Positions 37,598 through 47,561 are shown, counted from the stretch's first letter. The stretch: 64,000 nucleotides of DNA from Flavobacteriales bacterium (GCA_947449575.1 CANFRV010000010.1:1-64000), one strand, 5' to 3'. Program-made: numbers and translations. Notes: a model not told the origin generated them from the letters alone.

Positions 37598-40500
37598 ATG
37601 GTTACTGTATTTAAAGCAAGTTTACTGTTTCTTCTTTTTTCTTCTTCTATTTCTTATGGTCAAGGAACTATAAAAGGGAAGGTTACAGAGGACAACGGAG
37701 AAGTAATGTTCGATGTAAAAATTTACGTTAAAGACAACAAGCAAATTACAACAAAGAGTGATTTTGATGGGAATTTTTCATTAAACATCCCTCTTTCTGG
37801 CCCTCAAAAGTTGGTGATTTTTTTTGCAGGATATGACACGCTTATAGAGACAATTGATCTGAAGAATAATGAAGTTTTGGTGAATGATTTTACCTTAGTT
37901 CAACCAAAGAAAGACTTAGGGGAAGTAGTCGTTGTTTCTAGAGCGAATAAAAAGAAAGAAAATTACGTACAAAAATTAAAAATTAACTCTGCTACTTCTA
38001 TTGATTATGTTTCTAATCAACAGATGAAAGAAATTGGCGACCCAAATGCGGTTGCTGCAATTGCTAGAGTTTCTGGGGTATCATCAAGCGGCGGATTAAT
38101 TACCGTGCGAGGAATTGGCGATAGATATGTGAAAACTACCTTAAATGGATCTAGAATTCCGACACTTGACCCTTTAACAAATAACATTAAGTTGGATATA
38201 TTCCCCGCGAGTTTAATTGATAATATCATTATTACTAAAACAGCAAGTCCTGAATTACCAGGTGATTGGGCCGGAGCCTATATTTCTATTGAAACCAGAG
38301 ATTATCCAACTAAATTGGATATAAATATTGACACACAATTTGGTTACAATGAACAAACATCTTTTAAAGATGTCATCAGTTCGCAAAGAAGTTCTACAGA
38401 TTGGTTAGGTTTTGATAACGGCTTTAGAGCGGTGTCTCTTGACAAATTAGAAAATCCAAATTTAAATCCAACACAATACCAAGAAATGTCAGCTCTTGGG
38501 TTGACAGAGTATTATAAAAATTTAGGAGTAAATGGCTGGGTAACAGGAAGTCCTGAAGGGAACGCTTATTTCAGACTAGGCTTAGTCGAATTAGGACTTC
38601 TACCTACAGCCTTAATAAATGATGATGCAGCTTATTCAAAAGCGGTTTCAGACTATAACCTTACTTACAAAGACAAGGCGTTTAATACCTTGAACCCTGA
38701 CGGAAAAGATTATAACAATGGATTATCAAATAGTTGGGGTACTGTTAAAAGAAAAGCGCCTCTTAATTTTACTCAGAGTTTTAGTATTGGGGAAGAATTA
38801 AAATTATTTGGAAGACCTTTTGGTTACGTGCTCGGGTTTCGTTATGGAACAGCTACTCGTTTTGACCCAAATGGAGTTTCCCAAAGAGTAGGTGCCGAAG
38901 AATTAAATTTCCCATTTGAGTTAAAAGAGACTACACAAATAAGTCGTGAAACAAATGGATGGAATGCATTATTGAATTTAGCCTATACAGTGACTGAAAA
39001 CACAAAACTATCTTTGTTGTACATGCCAAATTATTCAGGAACAAATGATGTTTCAAAATTCACAACTCAATTCGAAAACCAACCAGGTCAGGATTGTAGA
39101 ACTCAAAATAACATTTTTTACGAACAAAGAAAGCAGCAAATAGTGCAATTTAATGCGAATCATTTTATACCAAAACATAAAATTAAAATTGATTTAAACT
39201 CTTCCTACACACTTGGCTCTAGTATTGCTCCTGATTTTAAAATACTTCAATATAATTTCACCAATGATAATGGAGTACAAAAAAACTACATGTTTTCTCC
39301 GACAGCGGGGGATGGAATTAGAAGATATTACAGGTATTTAAATGAAAATATTTTTGATTCTAGAATTTCTGCTGAAATTCCAATCAAGAAAAAAGTAAAA
39401 TTGGTTCGTAAAGTTAAAATAGGAGGAGCATACCAAAATATAGATCGTAAACAAGATTTAAATGAATATTATTTAGATCAAGGAAATAATAGTATGGTTC
39501 CTAATTTAAATAGCGATGATATTGATGCGTATTTAGATCCGAGTAATTTTATTATGAAGGATCAAAAAATAAATTTTATCTACAATCAACGCGACTATGC
39601 GAGAAATCATACATTTGGAACAAGCTCAGTGTTATCCTGTTTTGGAATGCTTGATTATGAAATTTCTGCTCTCTTGCGACTTTCAGGTGGTGTAAGAGTG
39701 GAGCAATCAAACATTTTTACAGATGTAGTACAGTATCATAATATGGGATATGAAAGAAATGATATTAGAAGAGAAAATGTCGGAGGATTTCCCTTAGTAA
39801 ATTCCGCAAACATAAATAAAGCGAATTTTTTACCTAGTATCAATATTATTTATAAATGGAATATAATTGACTCTGCCACCACCAATGTTCGATTGAATTA
39901 TAGTCAAACACTGGCTAGACCAAGTTTACGAGAATTAAATGACGGGGCTGTTTTTGACAATGAATTTAGAACGTTGATATATGGAAATTCTGATTTAAAA
40001 ATAGTAGAAATACAAAATTATGACTTCCGATTTGAATCGTATCTAAAAAATGACGACAATATTTCTGTCAGCTTATTTTATAAAAGTTTTAAAAACCACA
40101 TAGAATTAGGTTTTGGGAATTCAGGAATCACGTGGCAAAACATGGATCAATCAACGGTAAAAGGGATAGAATTTGAGGGTAGAAAAGGGTTAGGTAAAAA
40201 TTTCGAAATACGAGCGAATGTTACGTTGGTTCAATCCATTTCTCAATCCATTCGAAAGAATATGGAAATAATCAATGGCGAAAATATATATACTACCGTA
40301 GATACGTTGTCCCGACCAATGTTTGGGCAGGCTCCCTATATTGTCAACGGGTCAATGACTTATAAAGCGAAGAAATTAGGAATACATGCTACTGTGGGAT
40401 ATAATATTCAGGGACCTCGCTTAGTAATTACAGGCGTTGTAAAAGGAAGACCGGATGTCTATGAAATGCCTAGAAACACAGTTGATCTTAAAATTAGCAA

Positions 40501-40654
40501 GAAAATAGGCAAGAAATTCTCTGCCAGCATAAGTGTTCGAGACCTATTAAATGCGCCCGTTCGACGAGCCTATAAACTCCCAACAGAATGGGTTGATTAT
40601 GATAAATTTAGATATGGTACAAATTACACAGTGGGGTTGTCCTATAATTTTTAA
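37598..40654 (+). CDS. TonB-dependent outer-membrane receptor
   Basis: A 1018-residue receptor. Signal peptide MVTVFKASLLFLLFSSSISYG. A carboxypeptidase-regulatory-like domain (22-105, GTIKGKVTEDNGEVMFDVKI) precedes the plug (about 120-230: AVAAIARVSGVSSSGGLITV, RGIGDRYVKTTLNGSRIPTL, DIFPASLIDNIIITKTASPE), then a beta-barrel that ends in a C-terminal Phe (YTVGLSYNF). Such receptors import ligands with energy from TonB-ExbBD. No SusD lipoprotein gene is beside it, so it is not a SusCD pair. It lies inside the EKYY operon with 15- and 9-base gaps, suggesting a joint role with those proteins. Confidence 0.93.
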   Translation: MVTVFKASLLFLLFSSSISYGQGTIKGKVTEDNGEVMFDVKIYVKDNKQITTKSDFDGNFSLNIPLSGPQKLVIFFAGYDTLIETIDLKNNEVLVNDFTLVQPKKDLGEVVVVSRANKKKENYVQKLKINSATSIDYVSNQQMKEIGDPNAVAAIARVSGVSSSGGLITVRGIGDRYVKTTLNGSRIPTLDPLTNNIKLDIFPASLIDNIIITKTASPELPGDWAGAYISIETRDYPTKLDINIDTQFGYNEQTSFKDVISSQRSSTDWLGFDNGFRAVSLDKLENPNLNPTQYQEMSALGLTEYYKNLGVNGWVTGSPEGNAYFRLGLVELGLLPTALINDDAAYSKAVSDYNLTYKDKAFNTLNPDGKDYNNGLSNSWGTVKRKAPLNFTQSFSIGEELKLFGRPFGYVLGFRYGTATRFDPNGVSQRVGAEELNFPFELKETTQISRETNGWNALLNLAYTVTENTKLSLLYMPNYSGTNDVSKFTTQFENQPGQDCRTQNNIFYEQRKQQIVQFNANHFIPKHKIKIDLNSSYTLGSSIAPDFKILQYNFTNDNGVQKNYMFSPTAGDGIRRYYRYLNENIFDSRISAEIPIKKKVKLVRKVKIGGAYQNIDRKQDLNEYYLDQGNNSMVPNLNSDDIDAYLDPSNFIMKDQKINFIYNQRDYARNHTFGTSSVLSCFGMLDYEISALLRLSGGVRVEQSNIFTDVVQYHNMGYERNDIRRENVGGFPLVNSANINKANFLPSINIIYKWNIIDSATTNVRLNYSQTLARPSLRELNDGAVFDNEFRTLIYGNSDLKIVEIQNYDFRFESYLKNDDNISVSLFYKSFKNHIELGFGNSGITWQNMDQSTVKGIEFEGRKGLGKNFEIRANVTLVQSISQSIRKNMEIINGENIYTTVDTLSRPMFGQAPYIVNGSMTYKAKKLGIHATVGYNIQGPRLVITGVVKGRPDVYEMPRNTVDLKISKKIGKKFSASISVRDLLNAPVRRAYKLPTEWVDYDKFRYGTNYTVGLSYNF

Positions 40655-40663
40655 ATCGTTAAG

Positions 40664-41998
40664 ATGAGATTCATACAGTTTTTAATCCTTTTTTTGTTTT
40701 TGATAATTTCTAGTGAGATGAATGCTCAAATAGAAAAAGTAATCGTTGAGAAATATTATATTTCAGATGAAATAGATGCAACAGATTTGACAGGAGGTAA
40801 AGTAGATTCAGGATCTGTTACCTATAGAATTTATGTTGATCTAAAGCCAGGAAATATTCTTAAAAAAATATATGGAGATGTGAATCATCCAGCTAAGTTT
40901 ATTAGTACAGATTATTTTTACAACCATTCTGCTGACGGGCAAAGTTTTGCGAAGGATTTTGTGAAGACAAGATATACGGAAAGTACAATTGCTTTAGATT
41001 CATGGTTAACACTTGGTCAAACTGCAAAAAAACAAGGTACAAAAACATATTTTGGAATTCTAAAAGAACAAGATACGGACGGTTCGTTTATTGGAGGAGT
41101 AAACAATGATGGCGGAAGCGCAATGATTGCTGGAGGTTTATTAACGAATGTCAATCCAGAAATGGGATCTTCTTTAACAACCAATGACGGAATGGATACG
41201 ATGAATGTAACTCCAACTTCATGGGTCAGTTTTGGTATAAAAGATGTTGTTTTTGGAAATGATAGTACGATTTTTGGTTCACTAGTTGCGAAGAAAGAAT
41301 TTATAAGTACTTCTTTTTCTCTTGAAAACTTTGGAATTTCAGGAGTAGTAGCAGATAGTAATCAAATTATTATTGCGCAATTAACGACAAAAGGAGATTT
41401 AAGTTTTGAAATAAACATGGAAGTGGAACAACTTATTGACGGAGTTCCTACCCTTGTAAAATATGTTGCCAATGATAGTATTCTTCTAAGTGGCGAAGTT
41501 TTTAGTCCTTTGCTCAAATATCCGTATACATGTGGCTGCACAAATCCTGATTATTTAGAATATAACAATGAATATGCTTGTTTAGCAGAAGGGGCATGTA
41601 TTACTCCTATCGTTTATGGCTGTACGGACACGATGGCGTGTAACTTTGACTCAACAGCCAATTTTATGATTCATAAGTTATGCTGTTACCCAGGAAATTG
41701 CAACGATAGAGACATTGCTGTGGTTTGTCCATCATTAAATGAGTCTTCTTTTACAGTAGAGATTTATCCAAATCCAGCCTATACAACGTTATTTCTAGAC
41801 GGCGTGTTAGGAGAAATGAAAGAGTTTAAATATTCAATCATTAATTCTTTTGGTATCGTCGAAATGGAAAAAAACCTGGGATACATCAATGGTATTATCT
41901 ATGAGGAGATAAATATTTCTGAGTTATCGAATGGAGTCTATGTGTTAAAAGTAATCTCTGGGAATGAATTAGCGAATAAAATGTTTATTAAAAATTAA
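40664..41998 (+). CDS. Secreted EKYY-domain protein with Cys-rich GCTD motif and T9SS domain
   Basis: A 444-residue protein. Signal peptide ends near residue 22 (SEMNAQ). EKYY domain (23-270): IEKVIVEKYYISDEIDATDL, SVTYRIYVDLKPGN, TDYFYNHSADG, LDSWLTLGQTAKKQ, GILKEQDTDGS, IIIAQLTTKGDLSFEINM. It is followed by a Cys-rich segment (about 285-350) with CGCTNPDYLEYNNEYACL and YGCTDTMACNFDSTAN, resembling the GCTDPxACNY repeats of marine Bacteroidota, then a T9SS type A domain from FTVEIYPNPAYTTLFLDG. Nine bases after the receptor gene. Confidence 0.82.
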   Translation: MRFIQFLILFLFLIISSEMNAQIEKVIVEKYYISDEIDATDLTGGKVDSGSVTYRIYVDLKPGNILKKIYGDVNHPAKFISTDYFYNHSADGQSFAKDFVKTRYTESTIALDSWLTLGQTAKKQGTKTYFGILKEQDTDGSFIGGVNNDGGSAMIAGGLLTNVNPEMGSSLTTNDGMDTMNVTPTSWVSFGIKDVVFGNDSTIFGSLVAKKEFISTSFSLENFGISGVVADSNQIIIAQLTTKGDLSFEINMEVEQLIDGVPTLVKYVANDSILLSGEVFSPLLKYPYTCGCTNPDYLEYNNEYACLAEGACITPIVYGCTDTMACNFDSTANFMIHKLCCYPGNCNDRDIAVVCPSLNESSFTVEIYPNPAYTTLFLDGVLGEMKEFKYSIINSFGIVEMEKNLGYINGIIYEEINISELSNGVYVLKVISGNELANKMFIKN

Positions 41999-42048
41999 TC
42001 ATTCTTAGAAAGATCTAGAAAAGAATTCTTTGCATAAAAAAAGTAAAA

Positions 42049-42762
42049 ATGAAAATAAATCTGAAATACGTATGGATCTTTTTTTTACTCATTACTGTTT
42101 TTTCCTGTAAAAAACACAAGGAGGAAAAGAAAGAGTTGGAGACGAGTACAGTGTCAGACATTGAAGGCAACGTCTATAAAACAGTGAAAATAGGCGACCA
42201 ATGGTGGATGGCAGAAAATTTACGTGTAAAAAAATACAATGACGGAAGCTCAATAATGGAGGTTGTTGAATTAGACAATGATTCTGTTTGGGCAAAGCAA
42301 ACAGAAGGGGCTTTTTATTACAACGACATCAGCTTGTGTTTTTTATACAATGGTTTTGCGGTAAAAGATGTCCGTAAAGTGGCACCTGCGGGATGGCATA
42401 TTCCGACAGATGAAGAGTGGAAAACACTCGAAAAAACAATGGGAATGAATGCTGAAGAAGCAAACAACACAGCCTGGAGGGGTGCAAATATCGGCGATAA
42501 AATGGCAATAAAATCATCTATTGGCTGGCCTTCTACTTCTATTTTATTTGGCACGAACGAGTTTGGTTTTACTGCAGTGCCGGGAGGAAATAGAGGGTAT
42601 GATGGGTATAAAAACAAGCAAGCATCGATGGCATTTTGGTGGTCTTCGACAGCGATTGACAATGAACTCTGGTACCGTTATTTGGATTATCAAAAAACAG
42701 AGGTTTTTAGACAGCACATCGATAAAAATTATGGTTTTAATATTCGATGTGTAAAAGATTAA
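42049..42762 (+). CDS. FISUMP-domain lipoprotein
   Basis: A 237-residue lipoprotein. The signal peptide ends in the lipobox ITVFSC with Cys at 20. The mature part is a Fibrobacter succinogenes major paralogous (FISUMP) domain: DIEGNVYKTVKIGDQWWMAENLR, APAGWHIPTDEEWKTLEK, FTAVPGGNRGYDG, FWWSSTAID and NYGFNIRCVKD. FISUMP domains resemble C-type-lectin-like or sulfatase-modifying-type folds; function unclear. It is probably on the outer membrane, in the EKYY operon (50-base gap before, 14 after). Confidence 0.9.
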   Translation: MKINLKYVWIFFLLITVFSCKKHKEEKKELETSTVSDIEGNVYKTVKIGDQWWMAENLRVKKYNDGSSIMEVVELDNDSVWAKQTEGAFYYNDISLCFLYNGFAVKDVRKVAPAGWHIPTDEEWKTLEKTMGMNAEEANNTAWRGANIGDKMAIKSSIGWPSTSILFGTNEFGFTAVPGGNRGYDGYKNKQASMAFWWSSTAIDNELWYRYLDYQKTEVFRQHIDKNYGFNIRCVKD

Positions 42763-42776
42763 ATTACTATACAATC

Positions 42777-43463
42777 ATGAAGAATTTCTTTTATTTTTTT
42801 TTATTATACCTACTTTTTGTTTTACTATTACTGGTACTTCCTTTTAGGGTGTTTTCTCAAACGGCCGATTCATCACAAGTTCGAAAGATGGATATTGGCT
42901 TTAATTATTCAGCGGATTATAGTTATAGAAACTTAACCGCTGCAGAATCCAATAGAAGTATTGTTGAAATGTATGATTCAATTGAACACGGTAGGTATGG
43001 GTCTACTTTCGGATTAAATGGAATATATTCGTTTTCGGATAAAATTTCTCTTTCATTGGGTGTATTATTCTCTGACAAGGGAGAAAAAACGAAAGTTTCA
43101 TTAGTTGATAAAAATCTAAGTTATTTAAATCACTATTATTATTTAGACATTCCATTAAAAGTAAATTATTTTGTATTTAAAAAACAAATTTATTTCACAG
43201 GAGGTATTTCAAGCAACTTATTTTTAAAATCTACGATACGTGATGTAGATCAGAATAAAACAGTAAATACTAATTTGAATAGTAATAAAATCAACATGTC
43301 TTATTTAGGAGGATTCGGAATTAATCAGCAATTGTCAGATTCATGGTATTTTAAGTCGGAGGTTTTATACAGACATTCGATAAATCCAATGATGAAAGCG
43401 CCAATTAATCGCTATTTATATTCAGTGGGTTTCAGTGCAGGATTCTTTTACCAAATTAAATAA
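42777..43463 (+). CDS. Outer-membrane beta-barrel protein (PorT-like)
   Basis: A 228-residue protein with a signal peptide (NFFYFFLLYLLFVLLLLVLP ... FS) and alternating polar/hydrophobic strands: MDIGFNYSADYSYRNL, YGSTFGLNGIYSFSDKISLS, YYYLDIPLKVNYFVFKKQIY, SFSAGFFYQIK at the end. This fits the OMP_b-brl_2 small-barrel group. No specific function is assigned. The chosen ATG (42777) is followed by a good signal sequence; a longer frame begins at 42747 inside the lipoprotein gene. Confidence 0.78.
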   Translation: MKNFFYFFLLYLLFVLLLLVLPFRVFSQTADSSQVRKMDIGFNYSADYSYRNLTAAESNRSIVEMYDSIEHGRYGSTFGLNGIYSFSDKISLSLGVLFSDKGEKTKVSLVDKNLSYLNHYYYLDIPLKVNYFVFKKQIYFTGGISSNLFLKSTIRDVDQNKTVNTNLNSNKINMSYLGGFGINQQLSDSWYFKSEVLYRHSINPMMKAPINRYLYSVGFSAGFFYQIK

Positions 43464-43476
43464 GTAAGAATTCTAC

Positions 43477-45363
43477 ATGTTAACAAAGAAGGAAGAAAAA
43501 AATGCAAATTCATTGCATCTAACTTCAAAAAAGATGTATTGGAAATTAGGTTTTATTGTGGCTTTGGTAGGTTTTCTTCTTTATTCCAATACGTTAAAGC
43601 ATGCGTATGTCCTAGATGATTTTTCTTTAATTTCAGAAAATACAGTTACTACAAAAGGAATTGAATCTATTCCTACTATTTTCAAGACACATTACAGATA
43701 TGGTTATTATAATCTTGACGACGGTATTTATAGACCTTTATCTGTTGCGATGTTTGCCTTAGAATGGCAAATTTCTCCAAATAATCCTGTCTTGAGTCAT
43801 TGGGTGAATGTCCTTTTTTATGCTTTAACAGGATGGTTGTTATTTAGTACTTTGTGTAAATTATTGAAAGAATCTAATATAATTATTCCCTTCGTAATTT
43901 CAATTTTATTTATTTCTCATCCTATTCATACAGAAGTTGTAGCAAATATTAAAAGCAGAGATGAAATAATGGGATTTTTTCTTTCCATTGCGTCACTTTA
44001 TTTTATGATTAAATTTTTTGAAAAAGAGAACTATAAATACCTATTCCTCGCCTGTTTTCTTTTTTTTATCGCATTATTAGCCAAAGAAACGGCCATTACT
44101 ATGTTGATAGGTATTCCAGTTACATTGTTCTTGTTTGTTCAACCAAAGTTCAAAAAGATAATTGTTCCTTCTCTTTTTCTTGCGCTGCCTGTTGTTTTAT
44201 TTTTAGTGATACGAAATTACGTATTGTCTGGCAACACTGACTCTTATAGTGTTACACCTTTAGAAAATTTATTGCTATCAACAAGTGATATGACCGTTCG
44301 ATTTGCGACGGAAATTAAAATAATGGGGGAATATATTTTGTTGTTGATTTTTCCTAAAGATTTGTTGTATGATCGTTCTTTTGGACAAATTCAACTCGTA
44401 GATTTTTCAAACTTTGCTGTTATTTTAGGTATATTGTTTTTTGGAGCGATGATTATTTATTGCAGTAGTAAATTTCTCAAACGGGATTTGATATCTTATG
44501 GAATATTTTTATTTATTATAACAATGGCTTTGTTTAGTAATTTCATTTTTACTATTGGTGTTGCTATGGCGGATCGATTTTTATATTTTTCATCTTTGGG
44601 TTTTATTTTCATCCTTTCTTCCATTATTCTTCGATTGACTAAAACAAATCAACTTTCTTTCAAATACACTTCGATATCTCAGTTTTTCTCAAAGAATTCA
44701 AGAGTGTTTTTAATTATTGCGCCTATACTTTTATTGTATTCTTTTAGAACCGTTGATCGAAACAAAGATTGGAAGGATAATTATACTTTATTTTCGAATG
44801 ATTTAAAAAAGATGCCAAATAATTCAAGAGCCCATTCTTTTTACGGCAATGAATTAATGCGAACAATAGCTATTAACGAACCGGATTCATTAGCGAAAAT
44901 TAAAATTTATCAGGGAAGTGTAGAGGCTTTGAAAACAAGTATTGCGATTTACCCTAAACAATCTGCTGAAGTTTTTGAAGGGATTGGTAGGGCTTATTTA
45001 AAACTGAATCAATTAGATTCTTCAGAGTATTACTTTAAAAGAGCATTGAAATTAGACCCCTCGTTAATCACGAATCTAGGAGACGTATATTTTGCAAAAG
45101 GTAACTTTACGAAAGCCATTTATTTTTATAAGAAGCAGGTATTAATTAGTCCTAATTCAGCATTAACCTGGATAAACTTAGGGTTATCTTATGGAACATT
45201 AAAGCAATACGATACAGCATTAAGCTGTTTGTTAAAAGCGAACGAACTTCAGCCCAACGATTCTCAAATTTGTTTATTTATTGCGACCGTATATCAATTT
45301 AAAAATGATAGTGCCAACTATCAAAAGTTTTACGAGCAAGCTGTTGAATATTCAAATGAATAA
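43477..45363 (+). CDS. TMTC-like GT-C membrane glycosyltransferase with C-terminal TPR repeats
   Basis: A 628-residue polytopic protein with about nine or ten membrane helices (20-450) then TPRs (about 470-620: AEVFEGIGRAYLKLNQLDSS, TWINLGLSYGTLKQYDTALS). The first loop has YVLDDFSLI (paired acidic residues typical of GT-C enzymes), and HPIHTEVVANIKSRDEIMGF matches the conserved loop of eukaryotic TMTC proteins (HPxHTEAVAG.xGRA). TMTCs O-mannosylate beta-sandwich domains such as cadherins. Here it closes the EKYY operon, 13 bases after the barrel gene; its sugar donor and substrate are unknown. Relation to TMTC is from motifs. Confidence 0.8.
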   Translation: MLTKKEEKNANSLHLTSKKMYWKLGFIVALVGFLLYSNTLKHAYVLDDFSLISENTVTTKGIESIPTIFKTHYRYGYYNLDDGIYRPLSVAMFALEWQISPNNPVLSHWVNVLFYALTGWLLFSTLCKLLKESNIIIPFVISILFISHPIHTEVVANIKSRDEIMGFFLSIASLYFMIKFFEKENYKYLFLACFLFFIALLAKETAITMLIGIPVTLFLFVQPKFKKIIVPSLFLALPVVLFLVIRNYVLSGNTDSYSVTPLENLLLSTSDMTVRFATEIKIMGEYILLLIFPKDLLYDRSFGQIQLVDFSNFAVILGILFFGAMIIYCSSKFLKRDLISYGIFLFIITMALFSNFIFTIGVAMADRFLYFSSLGFIFILSSIILRLTKTNQLSFKYTSISQFFSKNSRVFLIIAPILLLYSFRTVDRNKDWKDNYTLFSNDLKKMPNNSRAHSFYGNELMRTIAINEPDSLAKIKIYQGSVEALKTSIAIYPKQSAEVFEGIGRAYLKLNQLDSSEYYFKRALKLDPSLITNLGDVYFAKGNFTKAIYFYKKQVLISPNSALTWINLGLSYGTLKQYDTALSCLLKANELQPNDSQICLFIATVYQFKNDSANYQKFYEQAVEYSNE

Positions 45364-45655
45364 TTCTATCCTCAAAAGCCTCACCAATAATTAATTGTCA
45401 AGACATCCGCAGCAGCTAGAAACTTTTAATCAATATGTAATAGAAGTTAATTTTATTTTATCACAGTATTAACAAAGTTTTTTATAGCCCCTTTTTGCTT
45501 CTTTATCATATAATATTAAGTAAATATTAGATATAAAAACATATTATAAAGACAACATTGTATTCATGATTTTTCAACGATACCTCCCGAACTTTGTGCC
45601 GTAAAATTTTACTAAGTGTTTGTTTAATAGTAATTAATAATTTAAAAAAGTAAAA
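45364..45655 (+). other. Intergenic region before the beta-helix gene
   Basis: AT-rich spacer of about 290 bases. A GAACTTTG (45589-45596), near the -7 consensus, lies 60 bases before the ATG. GTAAAATTTTAC at 45601-45612 is a 12-bp palindrome just after it and could be an operator. No terminator for the preceding operon was recognised. Confidence 0.4.
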
Positions 45656-47395
45656 ATGAAAACAAAAAAACGAATTTCAAAATTGTTTGCAACCTCTATC
45701 ATGGCTGTTGCTTCAGTTGCATCAAGTTATGGTCAATCAAATTTAGGTTCAGCTTGTGGTTGCCCAGCTGTAGCTTCAAGACCATCCGTTTTATTATCTT
45801 CTCTTCCAGGTTTCACTGCAGTTGCAGGCACATATGGAGGAGAGTTAACCTCGGGAGCAGTTCTAACATGTGCTAACAATTATATTATAGATCAAAAAAT
45901 TTACATTCCTTCAGGAAAAACATTAACAATTAACCCTGGTACTGTCTTAAAAGGAAGAACTAATCTTCTTTCTGAGCCTCAAAAAGCTACGGCTATAGTG
46001 ATTGAGCGAGGTGGTAAGATTATGGCAGAGGGTTCTGCGGATTGTCAAATTGTATTTACAGCAGAAGCAGACAATTTAGATGGTACATTTCCAATTGCAA
46101 ATAAAGGTCAATGGGGAGGTGTTCTACTTTTAGGGAAAGCTACAAATAACTTAACATATGCTGCTAACGGTCCTTTCGTTGTGGGAGGTACAGGAAAATT
46201 AGCTGTTGGGGATGGATTAGGAGTAATTGAAGGATTCGCTACATCTAACCCGCAAGATCGTTACGGAGTGCTTACATCAGCGACTCTTCCTTTGGATGGT
46301 ACTGGAGTCCCTATTACTGGAGAATTAACGTCTCAGGTATTTGATGATAATGACAATTCTGGTGTTATGAAATACGTATCAATTAGGTATTCGGGTGCTA
46401 TTCTTGCTGTAGGAGCTGAAATTAATGGACTTACATTAGGTTCTGTTGGAAGAGGAACGACGTTAGAACACATAGAAATTGTTTCGTGTGCAGATGATAA
46501 TATCGAGTTTTTTGGAGGAACAGTGAACATAAAATACATAACTGGTTTATTTGGAAATGATGATATGTTTGACTGGGATTTAGGTTGGTCTGGTAAAGCT
46601 CAATTTTTATTCGGAATGAAAACTGACAATACTGCTTCTGTAGATTCTGATAATGGATTTGAAGCAGACTCAGATGATGGAAAATCAAATAGTTTTCCAA
46701 GAGCTATTCCTGTTATTTACAACGCTACGATTTTAGGAAACAGTAAATCGGTTATAACTTCTGATAACTCATCAATCGCTGCAATAAACGCAAAAGAATT
46801 AACAGGTGGTGAAATATATAACTCAGTTTTTGCTAACTTCAAAAATGGGTTAAACTTAGTTAAATCTATGGGAACAAGAACAGGTACATCTGAAGCTTAT
46901 CATAACTGGTCTTCAACACTTGGAAACGGAACTGAAATTTTAAAAGTGAAATGTAATACTTTTGTAGGATGTACAAACCCATTGACAGTTGGGAGTTCAG
47001 CTGCTAGTGTTGTTTCTGCTGATAACACTCAATTCACTACAACAGATTTAAATGTGATCGTTGCTGGAAATACATTACCAGGTTTTGATTACTCTTTTGC
47101 CGTGAATAACACAACGAATGTTTTTTCTGCTAAAAATGATCCAGTTCCAAACCCTGCTTTAACAGTAGCTGGTTGTCCAGTTGCACCAGCTGATGGATTC
47201 TTTAGAGTTGCTAATTACAGAGGGGCATTTTCTTCAGTTGCTGGTGAAAATTGGTTGTCTGATTGGTCTTACTCTAAAGTATTAGGAGCTACTAAAGGTT
47301 TGGTTGCTTGTCCTACAGATTTAGATAAAGATGGTGATACAGATGTAGATGATTTCCAAATCTTTGCACCAGCTTTCGGTACTAACTGTAATTAA
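45656..47395 (+). CDS. Secreted beta-helix protein with C-terminal dockerin-like EF-hand
   Basis: A 579-residue exported protein. Signal peptide about residues 1-26 (ATSIMAVASVASSYGQ). The body (about 60-530) has repeated short strands typical of a parallel beta-helix: IYIPSGKTLTINPGTVLKGR, AIVIERGGKIMAEGSADCQI. The C-terminus, CPTDLDKDGDTDVDDFQIF then APAFGTNCN, is a single EF-hand of dockerin type (Asp at positions 1, 3, 5 with a 12-residue loop) framed by two cysteines. No T9SS type A or B domain is visible; the EF-hand end is the only C-terminal signal. Own transcript likely (290-base gap). Confidence 0.75.
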   Translation: MKTKKRISKLFATSIMAVASVASSYGQSNLGSACGCPAVASRPSVLLSSLPGFTAVAGTYGGELTSGAVLTCANNYIIDQKIYIPSGKTLTINPGTVLKGRTNLLSEPQKATAIVIERGGKIMAEGSADCQIVFTAEADNLDGTFPIANKGQWGGVLLLGKATNNLTYAANGPFVVGGTGKLAVGDGLGVIEGFATSNPQDRYGVLTSATLPLDGTGVPITGELTSQVFDDNDNSGVMKYVSIRYSGAILAVGAEINGLTLGSVGRGTTLEHIEIVSCADDNIEFFGGTVNIKYITGLFGNDDMFDWDLGWSGKAQFLFGMKTDNTASVDSDNGFEADSDDGKSNSFPRAIPVIYNATILGNSKSVITSDNSSIAAINAKELTGGEIYNSVFANFKNGLNLVKSMGTRTGTSEAYHNWSSTLGNGTEILKVKCNTFVGCTNPLTVGSSAASVVSADNTQFTTTDLNVIVAGNTLPGFDYSFAVNNTTNVFSAKNDPVPNPALTVAGCPVAPADGFFRVANYRGAFSSVAGENWLSDWSYSKVLGATKGLVACPTDLDKDGDTDVDDFQIFAPAFGTNCN

Positions 47396-47411
47396 TATTT
47401 AGTATTCCAAT

Positions 47412-47523
47412 TTTTCTAGACGATTTGTTAACTCAAATTGATTAAATAACGAGTGTAGGGCTTCACGAATAAGCTGCACTTATTAAATAATGTTCATCAA
47501 CGATTATCCAATCGTCTAGAAAA
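47412..47523 (+). promoter_or_regulatory. Long-spaced inverted repeat with competing hairpin in the leader of the 1142-residue gene
   Basis: Bases 47412-47424 (TTTCTAGACGATT region) and 47510-47522 form a 13-bp perfect inverted repeat, 84 bases apart. The 3' arm's AATCGT can instead pair with ACGATT at 47500-47505 (loop ATCC). The two structures exclude each other. It lies between the beta-helix gene and the ATG at 47562. Confidence 0.4.
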
Positions 47524-47561
47524 GTATTGTCTATTATATAAATAAATTAATAAAATAGAAA

